Shown piece by piece: positions 45,641 through 54,299 of a stretch of DNA of 64,000 nt. The stretch spans positions 124,001 through 188,000 of the forward strand of contig NZ_JALKCH010000003.1 in NCBI RefSeq assembly GCF_023016805.1, given 5' to 3'. The position numbers were made by a program, and so were the translations under genes. The notes below the pieces were generated by a model. That model was not told the DNA's origin and ran no database searches. It saw nothing but the letters and a program-made list of their open reading frames with translations. Position 1 is the first letter of the stretch, and each line of letters begins with the position of its first letter. This DNA is from Ancylobacter crimeensis (GTDB lineage Bacteria > Pseudomonadota > Alphaproteobacteria > Rhizobiales > Xanthobacteraceae).

Positions 45641-46366
45641 TCACGGCGCCGCCAGCTCCGCTCTCAGCGCCTCGCCGGGTGCCGCGCGCCGGGCCGCGGC
45701 ATCGAGGTTGATCGCGATATCCTTCACGATCCGGGCCGGCGGGCCGTCGAGCCGCACGATGCGCGTGCCCAGTTCCACCGCCTCGCGGCTGTCATGGGTG
45801 ACGAAGATGACGGTCGCCGGATGGACCGCGAGGAGGCGGCGCAGCAGATCGCGCAGCCGCGCCGCTCCCGCCTCGTCCAGCGAGACGAAGGGCTCGTCCA
45901 TCAGCAGCAGATCCGGCTCGATCACGAAAGCACGCGCCAGCGCCACCCGCCGCTGCTGGCCGAGCGACAGACGCTCGGGATAGGCGCCCGCCTGCTCGAG
46001 AAGGCCCACCGCGTCGAGCATCGCCCTCGCCGCCCCCCGCGCGGCATCGCCTTCGCCGAGCGGCAGCGCGACGTTCTCCTCGACCGTGCGCCAGGGCAGA
46101 AGGCGCGGACTCTGGAAGGCGTAGGAGAGCCTCGACCGGCCTCGGCCCCCCGGCGCCGCATCGAGGCGAACGGAGCCGATGAAATCGCGGTCGAGCCCGG
46201 CGATGATGTTCAGGAGCGTCGTCTTGCCGAGGCCGGAGGGCGCCAGCAGCATCAGGATGGCGCCCGACGCCACCTCCAGCGCGAAGTCGCGATAGATCAC
46301 CCGCTCCGGCCCGCCGGCGACGGCGGGAAAGCGCTTCTCGCGGATATCCACCCGCAGCCCGGTCAT
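45641..46366 (-). CDS. ABC transporter ATP-binding protein (nitrate/sulfonate/taurine type)
   Basis: A 241-aa ATPase. Walker A APSGLGKTTLL (usual first residue G replaced by A), signature LSLGQQRRVALARAF, Walker B LLLMDEPFVSLD and H-loop IFVTHDSREAVEL. The signature has SLGQQ instead of SGGQ. The start at 46366 overlaps the permease by 4 nt. It powers the importer encoded by the next two genes. Confidence 0.9.
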   Translation of the reverse strand: MTGLRVDIREKRFPAVAGGPERVIYRDFALEVASGAILMLLAPSGLGKTTLLNIIAGLDRDFIGSVRLDAAPGGRGRSRLSYAFQSPRLLPWRTVEENVALPLGEGDAARGAARAMLDAVGLLEQAGAYPERLSLGQQRRVALARAFVIEPDLLLMDEPFVSLDEAGAARLRDLLRRLLAVHPATVIFVTHDSREAVELGTRIVRLDGPPARIVKDIAINLDAAARRAAPGEALRAELAAP

Positions 46367-47169
46367 CGCCGCCACCTGTTGGCGCGGCGCTCCCAGGGCT
46401 CGATCAGCGCCAGTTCGATGATCTGCACCACCACGGTGAAGGCCAGCGCATAGGCGAGCACGGTCGCGACGTCGAAGAGCTGGAACGCCGTCTGCAATTC
46501 GAAGCCGACGCCGTTCGAGCGGCCGAGCAGTTCCACCACCAGAACGATCTTCCAGGTCAGCGCCAGCCCGGAACGCGCGGCCGCGGCAAAGAAGGGCGAG
46601 AGCTGCGGCAGCACGACATGCCTCAGCGTGCGCAGAGGGCCGAAGCGGAACACCTGCGCCATCTCGTCGAGATCGCGCGAAAGCGAGGCCGCGCCCTCGC
46701 GCAGGGTCACCGCGACATTGGGAATCTTGTTGATCGCCACCGCGGTGATCGCCGCCGCTTCGGTCAGGCCGAACCAGACATAGCAGAGGATGATGATGAC
46801 CAGCGCCGGCAGGTTCAGCAGCATGATGAGCCACGGCCCGAACAGCCGGTCCAACCCTGGCGATCGGCCAAGCAGGATGCCCACCGCCGCGCCGATCACC
46901 ATGGCGATCAGGAAGCTGGCCACGACCCGGGCCAGCGTGATGGCAAGGCTGGCCGGGAGTACCCCCGTCAGGCTGGCGCGCCAGAAGGCGCGTGCCACCG
47001 CCTCCGGCCCGGGCAGCACCGGCGAAGCGATGAGGCGCGCCGCGAGGAACCACAGCGCCAGCAGCAGCAGCAGCGAAAACAGCGTGAAGGCGAGCCTGCC
47101 TCGGCGCCGTCCCGTCCCGCCTCGGTCCGTCCCGTGCTCTGCTCCATCCGCCGCTTCAGACAGCTTCAT
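46363..47169 (-). CDS. ABC transporter permease (TauC/SsuC type)
   Basis: A 268-aa permease with about six transmembrane helices. The EAA loop is visible as VAVTLREGAASLSRDLDEMAQVFRFGPLRTLRHVVLPQL. A positively charged N-terminal tail of about 25 aa precedes the first helix. It lies between the binding-protein and ATPase genes. Confidence 0.88.
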   Translation of the reverse strand: MKLSEAADGAEHGTDRGGTGRRRGRLAFTLFSLLLLLALWFLAARLIASPVLPGPEAVARAFWRASLTGVLPASLAITLARVVASFLIAMVIGAAVGILLGRSPGLDRLFGPWLIMLLNLPALVIIILCYVWFGLTEAAAITAVAINKIPNVAVTLREGAASLSRDLDEMAQVFRFGPLRTLRHVVLPQLSPFFAAAARSGLALTWKIVLVVELLGRSNGVGFELQTAFQLFDVATVLAYALAFTVVVQIIELALIEPWERRANRWRR

Positions 47170-47175
47170 CGGGCG

Positions 47176-48192
47176 TCATGCCTTGAGCGGGGCGAAAAGC
47201 GCGCGGTCGAATCCCGGCTTCGGCCCCACCAGTTCAGCCCCGCCGAGCCGAGCCAGCACCTCGTAGAGCCGCCCGCACGCCTCGATCTCCGACGCGCCGA
47301 AAGCTCCTGGAATGCCGGCGCGGAAATAGTCGCGCAGCTTGACGAATTCGGCCTCGTCCGCCGCCTGCATCAGCGGGCGCAGGCGCTGCCAAGCCGCATC
47401 GGAGGTCGCGAGCAGGCGATCCGCCGCCTCCGCGGCGCGGAAGAAACCAGCGAGTGCCGTCCCCTTCGTCGCCTCGATGCGTTGGCGCCAGACGAAGCCG
47501 ACGAGAGGCGGCGTCGGGCTGATGCCGAGCCCGCCGATCACTTCGCTCACATCGAGCAAGCGGGTGAAGCCCTTGGCGTCCAGCCGCGCGGCAAAGGGCC
47601 AGAAGGTCAGCGCCGCATCCACCCGGCCAAGCACGAGCTGCTGGTTGACGAGCGGCGGCGCGCCATAGACCGGCTCGGCTCCGGTTGCGAGATCGAGCCC
47701 GGCCTGCTGCTGGCCATAGGCGCGCAGCAGGAGCCAGCTCTTGTCCAGCGCACCGCCCGCGACCCCGAGTTTTCGGCCCTTGAGATCGGCGAGCGTACGC
47801 ACCGGGCCGTCCTTCGCCACCATCAGCGCGCCCAGCGCGTTGGAGAAGGGCGCGAATCGGAAATCCTCGCCATCGGCGCGCCGCCGCATCGCCCAGAGCC
47901 AGTCAGAGACGATGAGGTCGATGTCTCCGGCCTGCAGCGCCACCGTGGTCGCCTGTCCCGAGGCGAGCTCCACCATGTCGATGGCGAATCCCTCACGGGT
48001 GTCCAGCCCTTCGGCGCGGATGGTGGCGATCAGCCAGCTCAGCGTGCCGAATTTCAGCGTGCCGATCCGCAGCACGGGCAGGTCGGCACGCGCGAAACCA
48101 TCGGCACGCACGAATCCGGCGGCGAAAAACGGGAGCGCGCCGGCGGCGAGGAGCGTACGGCGATTGAGAACGTGCCGGGCAGTCATGACCAT
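47176..48192 (-). CDS. ABC transporter substrate-binding protein (SsuA/NMT1-like)
   Basis: A 338-aa binding protein. The signal region (LNRRTLLAAGALPFFAAGFVRADG) has twin Arg and may use Tat. The mature domain has IGTLKFGTLSWLIATIRAEGLD, VELASGQATTVALQAGDIDLIVSDWLWAMRRRADG and LKGRKLGVAGGALDKSWLLLRAYGQQ. The family binds sulfonates, nitrate, pyrimidines or thiamine precursors. Linkage to quinoprotein genes suggests a ligand used in alcohol oxidation, but none can be named. Confidence 0.86.
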   Translation of the reverse strand: MVMTARHVLNRRTLLAAGALPFFAAGFVRADGFARADLPVLRIGTLKFGTLSWLIATIRAEGLDTREGFAIDMVELASGQATTVALQAGDIDLIVSDWLWAMRRRADGEDFRFAPFSNALGALMVAKDGPVRTLADLKGRKLGVAGGALDKSWLLLRAYGQQQAGLDLATGAEPVYGAPPLVNQQLVLGRVDAALTFWPFAARLDAKGFTRLLDVSEVIGGLGISPTPPLVGFVWRQRIEATKGTALAGFFRAAEAADRLLATSDAAWQRLRPLMQAADEAEFVKLRDYFRAGIPGAFGASEIEACGRLYEVLARLGGAELVGPKPGFDRALFAPLKA

Positions 48193-48198
48193 CGCTCG

Positions 48199-48792
48199 TC
48201 AGGGTTTCGGCGCCGGGGTTGCCGCGTCGAGGGCGGCCTTGCCGGTGAGCGGGGGATCCAGAAGGCGGTTGCGCACGAGATAGGAGACACCACGCAGCCA
48301 GGATTCGTCGGTGTTGTTGCGGATGTCGACGCTGCCGGCACGGAGCACGGCGCCGCTCTCGGTGTCGCGAAGCTGGAAATTGATGTTGAGGATGAGATTG
48401 GACACCTTCTGCACCAGCCCGATCACCTCGATATCCGCGCCCAGCGCCCGCGCGATCGGCACCTCGCACGAGTTGCAGTTGCGAAAGGGGGAGCGGTCCT
48501 CGATCGCGCCCTTCTGCGGCGAAAGGTCCACCAGCTCATAGCCGGCATCGGACAGCCGCTTGCGCAGGTCCGCCGTGATGAGGGCGAGACGCTTCGTCTC
48601 GGCCTGCCGTTCGGCGAGGATGTTCTGCCCGCTGGTGTCGAACATCTCGAAATCGAATACCGCCACCCTGGGCGCCCCCTGGGCAGCGCCCGCGGCCAAG
48701 GGAAACAGCACCGGCAGCACTGGCGCGAGCCGGGACAGGAGGCGGATGCGAAAACGGGGCGGGGTGCGGACGGCACGCAGCCTGGCGTCCAT
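48199..48792 (-). CDS. DUF3280-type exported protein
   Basis: A 197-aa protein. The signal peptide (IRLLSRLAPVLPVLFPLAAGAAQG) is followed by a domain starting RVAVFDFEMFDTSGQ, with NCNSCEVPIARALGADIEVIGLVQKVSNLILNINFQLRDTESG. This resembles DUF3280. GGAGG is 5 nt upstream of the ATG at 48792. It is 6 nt before the binding protein gene, so it is the first gene of the importer operon. Two Cys (CNSC) may form a disulfide. Role unknown. Confidence 0.8.
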   Translation of the reverse strand: MDARLRAVRTPPRFRIRLLSRLAPVLPVLFPLAAGAAQGAPRVAVFDFEMFDTSGQNILAERQAETKRLALITADLRKRLSDAGYELVDLSPQKGAIEDRSPFRNCNSCEVPIARALGADIEVIGLVQKVSNLILNINFQLRDTESGAVLRAGSVDIRNNTDESWLRGVSYLVRNRLLDPPLTGKAALDAATPAPKP

Positions 48793-49104
48793 GGGGGCCT
48801 CCGGCTCTTTGTTGCTTGATTGGGCTGGATCATAGCCGGGGCCGGCCGAGCGGCAAGGCATGGCCTTCACTTTTCCGTCAGACAATGGATAAACTTCCCG
48901 AACGTCTCGCGAAAATATGAATACTTATAATATTCTTATTCTATCTCGTCTGTTGAAGACTTGGGCACATTTGCTAAGGTTCTTCGAGAACTAATGGAAG
49001 GTCGGGCCCATCGAGGCTGACCCCGCGACACATTGACGGGACGGAACGCTGTGACGCTTTCATCAGGCAAGACGGTGCTGGGCAAACCGGTGCCCGGCAA
49101 AGAC
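48793..49104. promoter_or_regulatory. Divergent promoter region with two inverted repeats
   Basis: The 312-nt region between the DUF3280 and Ped/Lut-like operons is AT-rich at 48911-48955. It holds GAATA-CTTATAA-TATTC (48919-48935), a TATAAT at 48926-48931, TTCTTATT at 48933-48940 and a palindrome GTTCT-TCG-AGAAC (48979-48991). These resemble elements upstream of pqqA and xoxF, so both operons may share one regulator with the methanol genes. Confidence 0.5.
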
Positions 49105-50361
49105 ATGCCGACCATGTGGTCGACCGTTCGGCCCCTTCGCACCCTCGCCGCCCTTCTTGCCGCCGCGCCGCTGGCTCTTGCCATGCCGGGCGCCGGCTTC
49201 GCGCAGGACGCCACGCCGCAGGCGGCTCCCCAGCCAGCGCCCGCCAAGCCGGCCCCCAGCCCCGAGCAGACCTTCCGCTATGGCCTGCTGCGCATGGTAC
49301 CGGAGCAGCCGCCATGGATCGCCCCCCTGAACGCTCCGCCGGAGGATCTCGGCATCGCCGGCGCCGAGCTCGGCATCAAGGACGCCATGACCAGCGGGCG
49401 CTTCCTCAAGCTGGACTACAAGCTCACGACGGAGGTCGTGCGTGCGGACGAGGATCCGCTGCCGGCGGCGCAGAAGCTGGTGGACGCCGGCAACAATTTC
49501 CTGCTGCTCGACGTGCCGACCGACCAGCTCCTGAAGATCTCCGACGCGCTCAAGGACAAGGACGTCATCCTGCTGAACATCGGCGCGCAGGACGATCGCC
49601 TCCGCCAGAAGGACTGCCGCGCCAACGTGTTCCACATCGCTCCCAACCGCGCGATGCTGACCGACGCGCTGGCCCAGTTCCTCATGACAAAGCAGTGGCG
49701 CAACTGGTTCCTGTTCGTCGGTCGTACCGACGACGACAAGCTCTATGCCGACGCGGTTCGCAAGTCGGCGAAGAAGTTCGGCGCCAAGATCGTCGCGGAG
49801 AAGGTGTGGGACTATGGACCCGACGCCCGCGCCACCGCGCAGTCGGAAGTGCCGCGCGCCACGCAGGTCGGCGAATACGACATCCTCGTCATCGCCGACG
49901 AGCTGGGCGAATTCGGCGACATCCTGCCCTACAATACCTGGCTCGCCCGCCCCACGGCCGGCACGCAGGGGCTGATGCCCGCCTCCTGGCACTACACCAT
50001 GGAGAACTGGGCCGCCTCGCAGCTTCAGAACCGCTTCTACCGGCAGTATAAGCGGCTGATGCAGCCGCTGGATTTCCAGATGTGGGAAGGCGTCTTCTCC
50101 GTCGCCTCGGCCGGCATGAAGACCAAGAGCAGCGTCACCGACAAGGTGCGCGACCAGATGCTGTCGCCGGAATATGATCTGCCGGTGTTCAAGGGCGTGG
50201 CGGCCAGCTTCCGGCCGTGGGACCACCAGCTTCGGCAGGCGATCATCCTTGCCCACGCCACCAACTCGGTCGCGCTGTCGCCGCAGGCCGGCTATCTGCA
50301 CCAGCGCACGCCGCTCGACACGATGGGCTTCGACCTGCCCGAGAGCCAGTGCAAGTTCTGA
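49105..50361 (+). CDS. Periplasmic binding protein of quinoprotein-associated ABC system (PedA1/LutA-like)
   Basis: A 418-aa exported protein with a signal region (LRTLAALLAAAPLALAMPGAGFA) and a Pro/Ala-rich linker, then a leucine-binding-protein-like fold: EDLGIAGAELGIKDAMTSGRFL, VRADEDPLPAAQKLVDAGNNFLLLDVPTDQLL, NWFLFVGRTDDDKLYADAVRKSAKKFGAKIVAEKVWD. It matches the binding-protein family found with PQQ-dependent alcohol dehydrogenases. In Pseudomonas putida the matching gene set, PedA1A2BC, is needed for growth with lanthanides. The frame is open to a TTG at 49033; the ATG at 49105 is chosen, with 49114 possible. First gene of a five-gene operon. Confidence 0.85.
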   Translation: MPTMWSTVRPLRTLAALLAAAPLALAMPGAGFAQDATPQAAPQPAPAKPAPSPEQTFRYGLLRMVPEQPPWIAPLNAPPEDLGIAGAELGIKDAMTSGRFLKLDYKLTTEVVRADEDPLPAAQKLVDAGNNFLLLDVPTDQLLKISDALKDKDVILLNIGAQDDRLRQKDCRANVFHIAPNRAMLTDALAQFLMTKQWRNWFLFVGRTDDDKLYADAVRKSAKKFGAKIVAEKVWDYGPDARATAQSEVPRATQVGEYDILVIADELGEFGDILPYNTWLARPTAGTQGLMPASWHYTMENWAASQLQNRFYRQYKRLMQPLDFQMWEGVFSVASAGMKTKSSVTDKVRDQMLSPEYDLPVFKGVAASFRPWDHQLRQAIILAHATNSVALSPQAGYLHQRTPLDTMGFDLPESQCKF

Positions 50362-50476
50362 CGGACCGGCCTGCCGGAACACGAGCCCGACAGGCGTGCC
50401 GTTCGCGTTCGACCATTGCCGCATCACCCGCAAGGCGCCGACCAGACGCGCCGGGAACGACCCCAAGGAGGAGAAG

Positions 50477-51469
50477 ATGACACGCCGTATCCTGCTGAGC
50501 GCCGGCCTTGCCGCACTGGCGGGCCTGCTGACGGTCGCAGAGACCGCCCCCGCGCTCGCACAGGCGCGCGCCTTCGTCTCCAACGAGCGCGACCACACGG
50601 TCAGCGTCGTGGACGTGGACAGCCTGAAGCTGATCGAGACCATCAAGACCGGGCGCCGCCCCCGCGGCATCACCGCGAGCCCGGACGGCAAGCTGGTCTA
50701 TGTCTGCGCCTCCGACGACAACCGCGTCGAGGTTTATGATTCGAAGACCTACAAGCTTGTGAAGACCCTGCGCTCGGGCCCCGACCCGGAGCTGTTCGTG
50801 CTCGCGCCCTCGGGCAACCCGCTTTACATCGCGAATGAAGACGACAGCATGGTCACCGCGGTGAACACGGAGAACAACGAGCTGGTCGCCGAGATCCCGG
50901 TCGGGGTCGAGCCGGAAGGCATGGGCGTGAGCCCGGATGGGCGCTACCTCGTCAACACCTCCGAAACGACCAACATGGCCCACGTCATCGACACCACCAC
51001 CAATGAGGTGATCGAGAACGTGCTGGTCGACTCCCGCCCCCGCTACGCGCAGTTCAACCATGACGGCACCCAGCTCTGGGTCAGCTCCGAGGTTGGCGGC
51101 ACCGTGGCGGTGATCGACCCGAAGAACGGATGGAAGATCATCAAGAAGATCTCCTTCGAGATCCCGGGCGTGAACAAGGATGCCATCCAGCCGGTCGGCA
51201 TCCGCATCACCAAGGACGGCTCCACCGCCTTCATCGCCCTTGGCCCGGCGAACCATGTCGCGGTGGTGGACACCAAGACGCTGGAAGTGAAGAAGTACCT
51301 GCTGGTCGGCCAGCGCGTGTGGCAGCTCGGCTTCACGCCGGACGAGAAGCAGATCTTCTCCACCAACGGCAATTCGAACGACATCTCGGTCATCGACGTC
51401 GCCTCGGAAAAGGTGCTGAAATCGGTGCCGGTCGGCCGCCTGCCCTGGGGCGTGGTGATCGTCCCTTGA
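50477..51469 (+). CDS. YVTN beta-propeller protein, PQQ-catabolism associated (PedA2-like)
   Basis: A 330-aa exported protein with signal peptide RRILLSAGLAALAGLLTVAETAPALA. It has about seven YVTN-type repeats, for example FVSNERDHTVSVVDVDSLKLIETIKTG, LYIANEDDSMVTAVNTENNELVAEIPVG and FSTNGNSNDISVIDVASEKVLKSVPVG, giving a periplasmic propeller. AAGGAGGAGAAG precedes the start. It follows the binding protein and precedes the ABC parts, as in the ped and lut clusters. Ligand and role are not settled. Confidence 0.9.
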   Translation: MTRRILLSAGLAALAGLLTVAETAPALAQARAFVSNERDHTVSVVDVDSLKLIETIKTGRRPRGITASPDGKLVYVCASDDNRVEVYDSKTYKLVKTLRSGPDPELFVLAPSGNPLYIANEDDSMVTAVNTENNELVAEIPVGVEPEGMGVSPDGRYLVNTSETTNMAHVIDTTTNEVIENVLVDSRPRYAQFNHDGTQLWVSSEVGGTVAVIDPKNGWKIIKKISFEIPGVNKDAIQPVGIRITKDGSTAFIALGPANHVAVVDTKTLEVKKYLLVGQRVWQLGFTPDEKQIFSTNGNSNDISVIDVASEKVLKSVPVGRLPWGVVIVP

Positions 51470-51553
51470 GTCGGCATCGTCCCGGCGGGCGCGCCTGAAA
51501 GGCGTTCGCCGTCATCATGTCCCGGCCGCCCTCGCCCGGCGACCGGGCTCCGG

Positions 51554-52381
51554 ATGGAGGCCAGTGCGGATCGCTTCATGCAGATCGACGTTGCCACGCC
51601 GATGAGGGCCGGCACCGCATCCGAGGGGCCATCCGCCCTTTCGGTCGAGAAGGTCACGCATCGCTTCGGATCGCGCCTCGCGCTCGACGATGTGAGCCTC
51701 GACGTGCCGCGCGGCAGCTTCACCGCCCTGCTCGGCCCCAACGGGGCGGGCAAGACCACGCTGTTCTCGCTCGTGACCCGGCTTTACGACAACCGCACCG
51801 GTGCGATCCGCGTGCTGGGCCACGATGTGCGCCGGGAACCGGCCGCCGCGCTCTCACGCCTCGGCGTGGTGTTCCAGGCCCGGACGCTCGACCTCGATCT
51901 CTCCGTGCAGCAGAACCTCGTCTACCACGCCACGCTGCACGGCATCGGTTTCGGCCGCGCCCGGCAGCGCGCGCGCGAGGCGCTGGACCGCGTCGGCCTC
52001 GTCGACCGCGCGAAGGACAAGGTGCGCCAGCTTTCCGGCGGACAGATGCGCCGCATCGAGATCGCCCGCGCGCTCATCCACCGGCCGGACCTGCTGCTGC
52101 TCGACGAGCCGACCGTCGGCCTCGACATCGGCTCGCGCGCGGCCCTCGTCGCGGAGGTGCGCCGGCTCATCGCCAGCGACGGGTTGGGCGTGCTGTGGGC
52201 GACCCACATCATCGAGGAGATCGCCCCCGGCGACCGCATCGTCGTGCTGCATCGCGGCCGGGTGCGGGCGCAGGGCAGCTTCGCGGAGATGGTGGCGGAC
52301 AGTGCCGGCGACCTGTCCGCCGCCTTCCTCGCGCTGGTGGACGAGGATGGCGCAAGCGGGCACGCGGGAGACGCGCCATGA
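51554..52381 (+). CDS. ABC transporter ATP-binding protein (PedB/LutE-like)
   Basis: A 275-aa ATPase. Walker A GPNGAGKTTLFS, signature LSGGQMRRIEIARALI, Walker B LLLLDEPTVGLDIGS and switch His in WATHIIEEI are present. The protein is of the ABC-2 (exporter-like) type. Start at 51554 or the ATG at 51581; the ABC domain begins about residue 32. It overlaps the permease gene by 4 nt. Confidence 0.9.
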   Translation: MEASADRFMQIDVATPMRAGTASEGPSALSVEKVTHRFGSRLALDDVSLDVPRGSFTALLGPNGAGKTTLFSLVTRLYDNRTGAIRVLGHDVRREPAAALSRLGVVFQARTLDLDLSVQQNLVYHATLHGIGFGRARQRAREALDRVGLVDRAKDKVRQLSGGQMRRIEIARALIHRPDLLLLDEPTVGLDIGSRAALVAEVRRLIASDGLGVLWATHIIEEIAPGDRIVVLHRGRVRAQGSFAEMVADSAGDLSAAFLALVDEDGASGHAGDAP

Positions 52382-53226
52382 GCTTCGTGCCAAACCGCGC
52401 CGCCAGCCGCCTGCCGCTCTCGGGCTATCTCATCTGCATGGCCGGAATCTGCTGGCGGGAATCGCTGCGCTTCGTCAACCAGCGCGGCCGCTTCCTGTCG
52501 GCGCTGGTGCGCCCGCTGGTGTGGCTCTTCATCTTCGCCGCCGGCTTCCGCTCGGTGCTGGGCGTCTCGATCATCCCGCCCTACGAGACCTACATCCTTT
52601 ATCAGGTCTATGTCGCGCCGGGGCTGATCGCGATGATCCAGCTCTTCAACGGCCTGCAGTCCTCGCTCTCGATGGTCTATGACCGCGAGGTCGGCGCCAT
52701 GCGCATCCTGCTGGTCAGCCCCTATCCGCGCTGGTTCCTGCTGCTGTCGAAGCTGGTGGCCGGCATCTGCGTCTCATTGCTGCAGGTCTATGCCTTTCTC
52801 GCCATCGCCTGGTTCTGGGAGGTCGAGGCTCCGCCCATCGGCTATCTCACCGTGCTGCCGGCATTGCTGCTGTCCGGGCTGATGCTGGGGTCGATGGGAC
52901 TGCTGATGTCCTCGCTGTTCCGGCAGCTCGAGAACTTCGCCAGCGTCATGAACTTCGTGATTTTTCCGATGTTCTTCACCTCCTCCGCGCTTTACCCGCT
53001 CTGGAAGGTGCAGGAGAGCAGCCTGCCGCTCTGGTATGTCTGCCAGTTCAACCCCTTCACCTATGCGGTGGAGCTGATCCGCTTCGCGCTCTACGGCCAG
53101 TTCGAGCCCTTCTCCGCGCTTGTCGTCGCAGGGTGCTCCATCGTGTTCCTGATCGGCGCGATCATCGCCTATGATCCCTCTGCCGGACTGATGGGCCGCC
53201 GCGGCGGACCCGACGCGGCCAAATGA
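52378..53226 (+). CDS. ABC-2 type permease (PedC/LutF-like)
   Basis: A 282-aa permease with about six transmembrane helices and ABC-2 signatures: VYDREVGAMRILLVSPYPRWFLLLSKLVAGI and FVIFPMFFTSSALYPLWKVQ then FNPFTYAVELIRFALYGQ. ABC-2 permeases are normally exporters, yet this one is encoded with a binding protein. The ped and lut clusters show the same mix. Start overlaps the ATPase by 4 nt and the end overlaps the next gene by 4 nt. Confidence 0.9.
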   Translation: MSFVPNRAASRLPLSGYLICMAGICWRESLRFVNQRGRFLSALVRPLVWLFIFAAGFRSVLGVSIIPPYETYILYQVYVAPGLIAMIQLFNGLQSSLSMVYDREVGAMRILLVSPYPRWFLLLSKLVAGICVSLLQVYAFLAIAWFWEVEAPPIGYLTVLPALLLSGLMLGSMGLLMSSLFRQLENFASVMNFVIFPMFFTSSALYPLWKVQESSLPLWYVCQFNPFTYAVELIRFALYGQFEPFSALVVAGCSIVFLIGAIIAYDPSAGLMGRRGGPDAAK

Positions 53227-53915
53227 CAAGAATTGCCCCGGAGACGCCCGTGCCCATCACCTCGCTCACCCGCCTGCGGCAGATGCCGAGACCTGCCCTC
53301 GCCTTCGCCGCCCTTTCCGCCGCGCTGCTTGCCTCTCCGCTGGCCGTCCTTCCGGCCGAGGCCGCCGCGCCCGCCGGCTCGCTGTGGCCCTGCATCCAGC
53401 CACGGGTGCAGACGCTCGCCGCCGGGCAGATGTGGGACGGTCCCTCGATCGACAACAACCTCGCCTGGCGTGACGATGCCCAGGTCGCCGAGCTGGTGCC
53501 CGTCATCGTGGCCCGCCGCACCACGATCGAGGATGCCACGGCCCGGATCGAGACGTTCGCCACGGCCGCCGGCCCGCAGAAGAATGCCCGGCTGACCCTG
53601 CTTTTCGCCGGCGCCTTCGACCAGATCAATTCGCTGCGCGCACGCATCCTCACCGGCATCGAGCGTTATGCCCAGCATCAGATCGACCTCTCCAACCGCA
53701 TCAAGGACGAGAGCCTGCGCTTCGCCCAGGCCAAGAAGACCGCCACCACCGACGAGGCCCGCGCCAAGCTGGCCGACATCGAGCAGCAGGTTGTCTGGGA
53801 CACCCGTATCTATGACAGCCGCACACAGGCGATGTCCGCGGTGTGCGAGAGCCCGGTGATCCTCGAACAACGCGCCTTCGCGCTGGCGCGGGCAATCCGG
53901 GGGTTGATGGACTGA
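53223..53915 (+). CDS. Exported protein of unknown function in the Ped/Lut-like operon
   Basis: A 230-aa protein with a signal peptide (PRPALAFAALSAALLASPLAVLPAEAAA) and a helical mature domain with two Cys, WPCIQPRVQTLAAGQMWDGPSID near the start and AVCESPVILEQRAFALARA near the end, probably joined. It overlaps the permease gene (ATGA), so it is part of the transporter operon. The lut cluster of Methylorubrum also ends its ABC genes with exported proteins of unknown function. Last gene of the operon. Confidence 0.8.
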   Translation: MTRIAPETPVPITSLTRLRQMPRPALAFAALSAALLASPLAVLPAEAAAPAGSLWPCIQPRVQTLAAGQMWDGPSIDNNLAWRDDAQVAELVPVIVARRTTIEDATARIETFATAAGPQKNARLTLLFAGAFDQINSLRARILTGIERYAQHQIDLSNRIKDESLRFAQAKKTATTDEARAKLADIEQQVVWDTRIYDSRTQAMSAVCESPVILEQRAFALARAIRGLMD

Positions 53916-54299
53916 ACGGCGGGCGACGCCCTCATCAGTCTTGGCCGCGCGCCGTATCCTGTCGTTGCTCATGCCGCTCGCAGCGACCGAACGCGGCAGG
54001 CCGCGGTACGCCGGCCGGCCACCGAGAGCTGTTCCGCCCGAGGGACCGCGCACAACCCGGAGCCTTCACCGGCGTGAAATGAAGCGCGTCATGCTCCGCA
54101 TATCCATGATACGCCGCGCTTCGCCCCACACGTTCCTGCCCTATGCGCGCATGGGCCCACCCGCATCCGGCGACCATTCCTCGTCCGCTTCCGCGACCGG
54201 GCCGGCGAAACAACACGTATGAAAAAGGCGGCGTCCGATCTTGGATCAGGAGGCCGCCCAATACACATCGTGACCCGCGCCGGAACCCGGCTAACGATC
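53916..54299. other. Convergent intergenic region
   Basis: Between the ends of the Ped/Lut-like operon and the CxxxCW gene. Apart from the terminator at 54222-54258, no gene or repeat was recognised. Small open frames on both strands have Arg/Pro-rich, non-protein-like translations. Confidence 0.5.
54222..54258 (-). terminator. Rho-independent terminator of the CxxxCW gene
   Basis: On the minus strand, GGCGGCCTCC and GGACGCCGCC form a 10-bp stem with one mismatch and a 12-nt loop, followed by TTTTT. It begins 42 nt after the stop codon at 54300 and likely ends the xoxF-xoxG-xoxJ-CxxxCW run. Confidence 0.7.
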
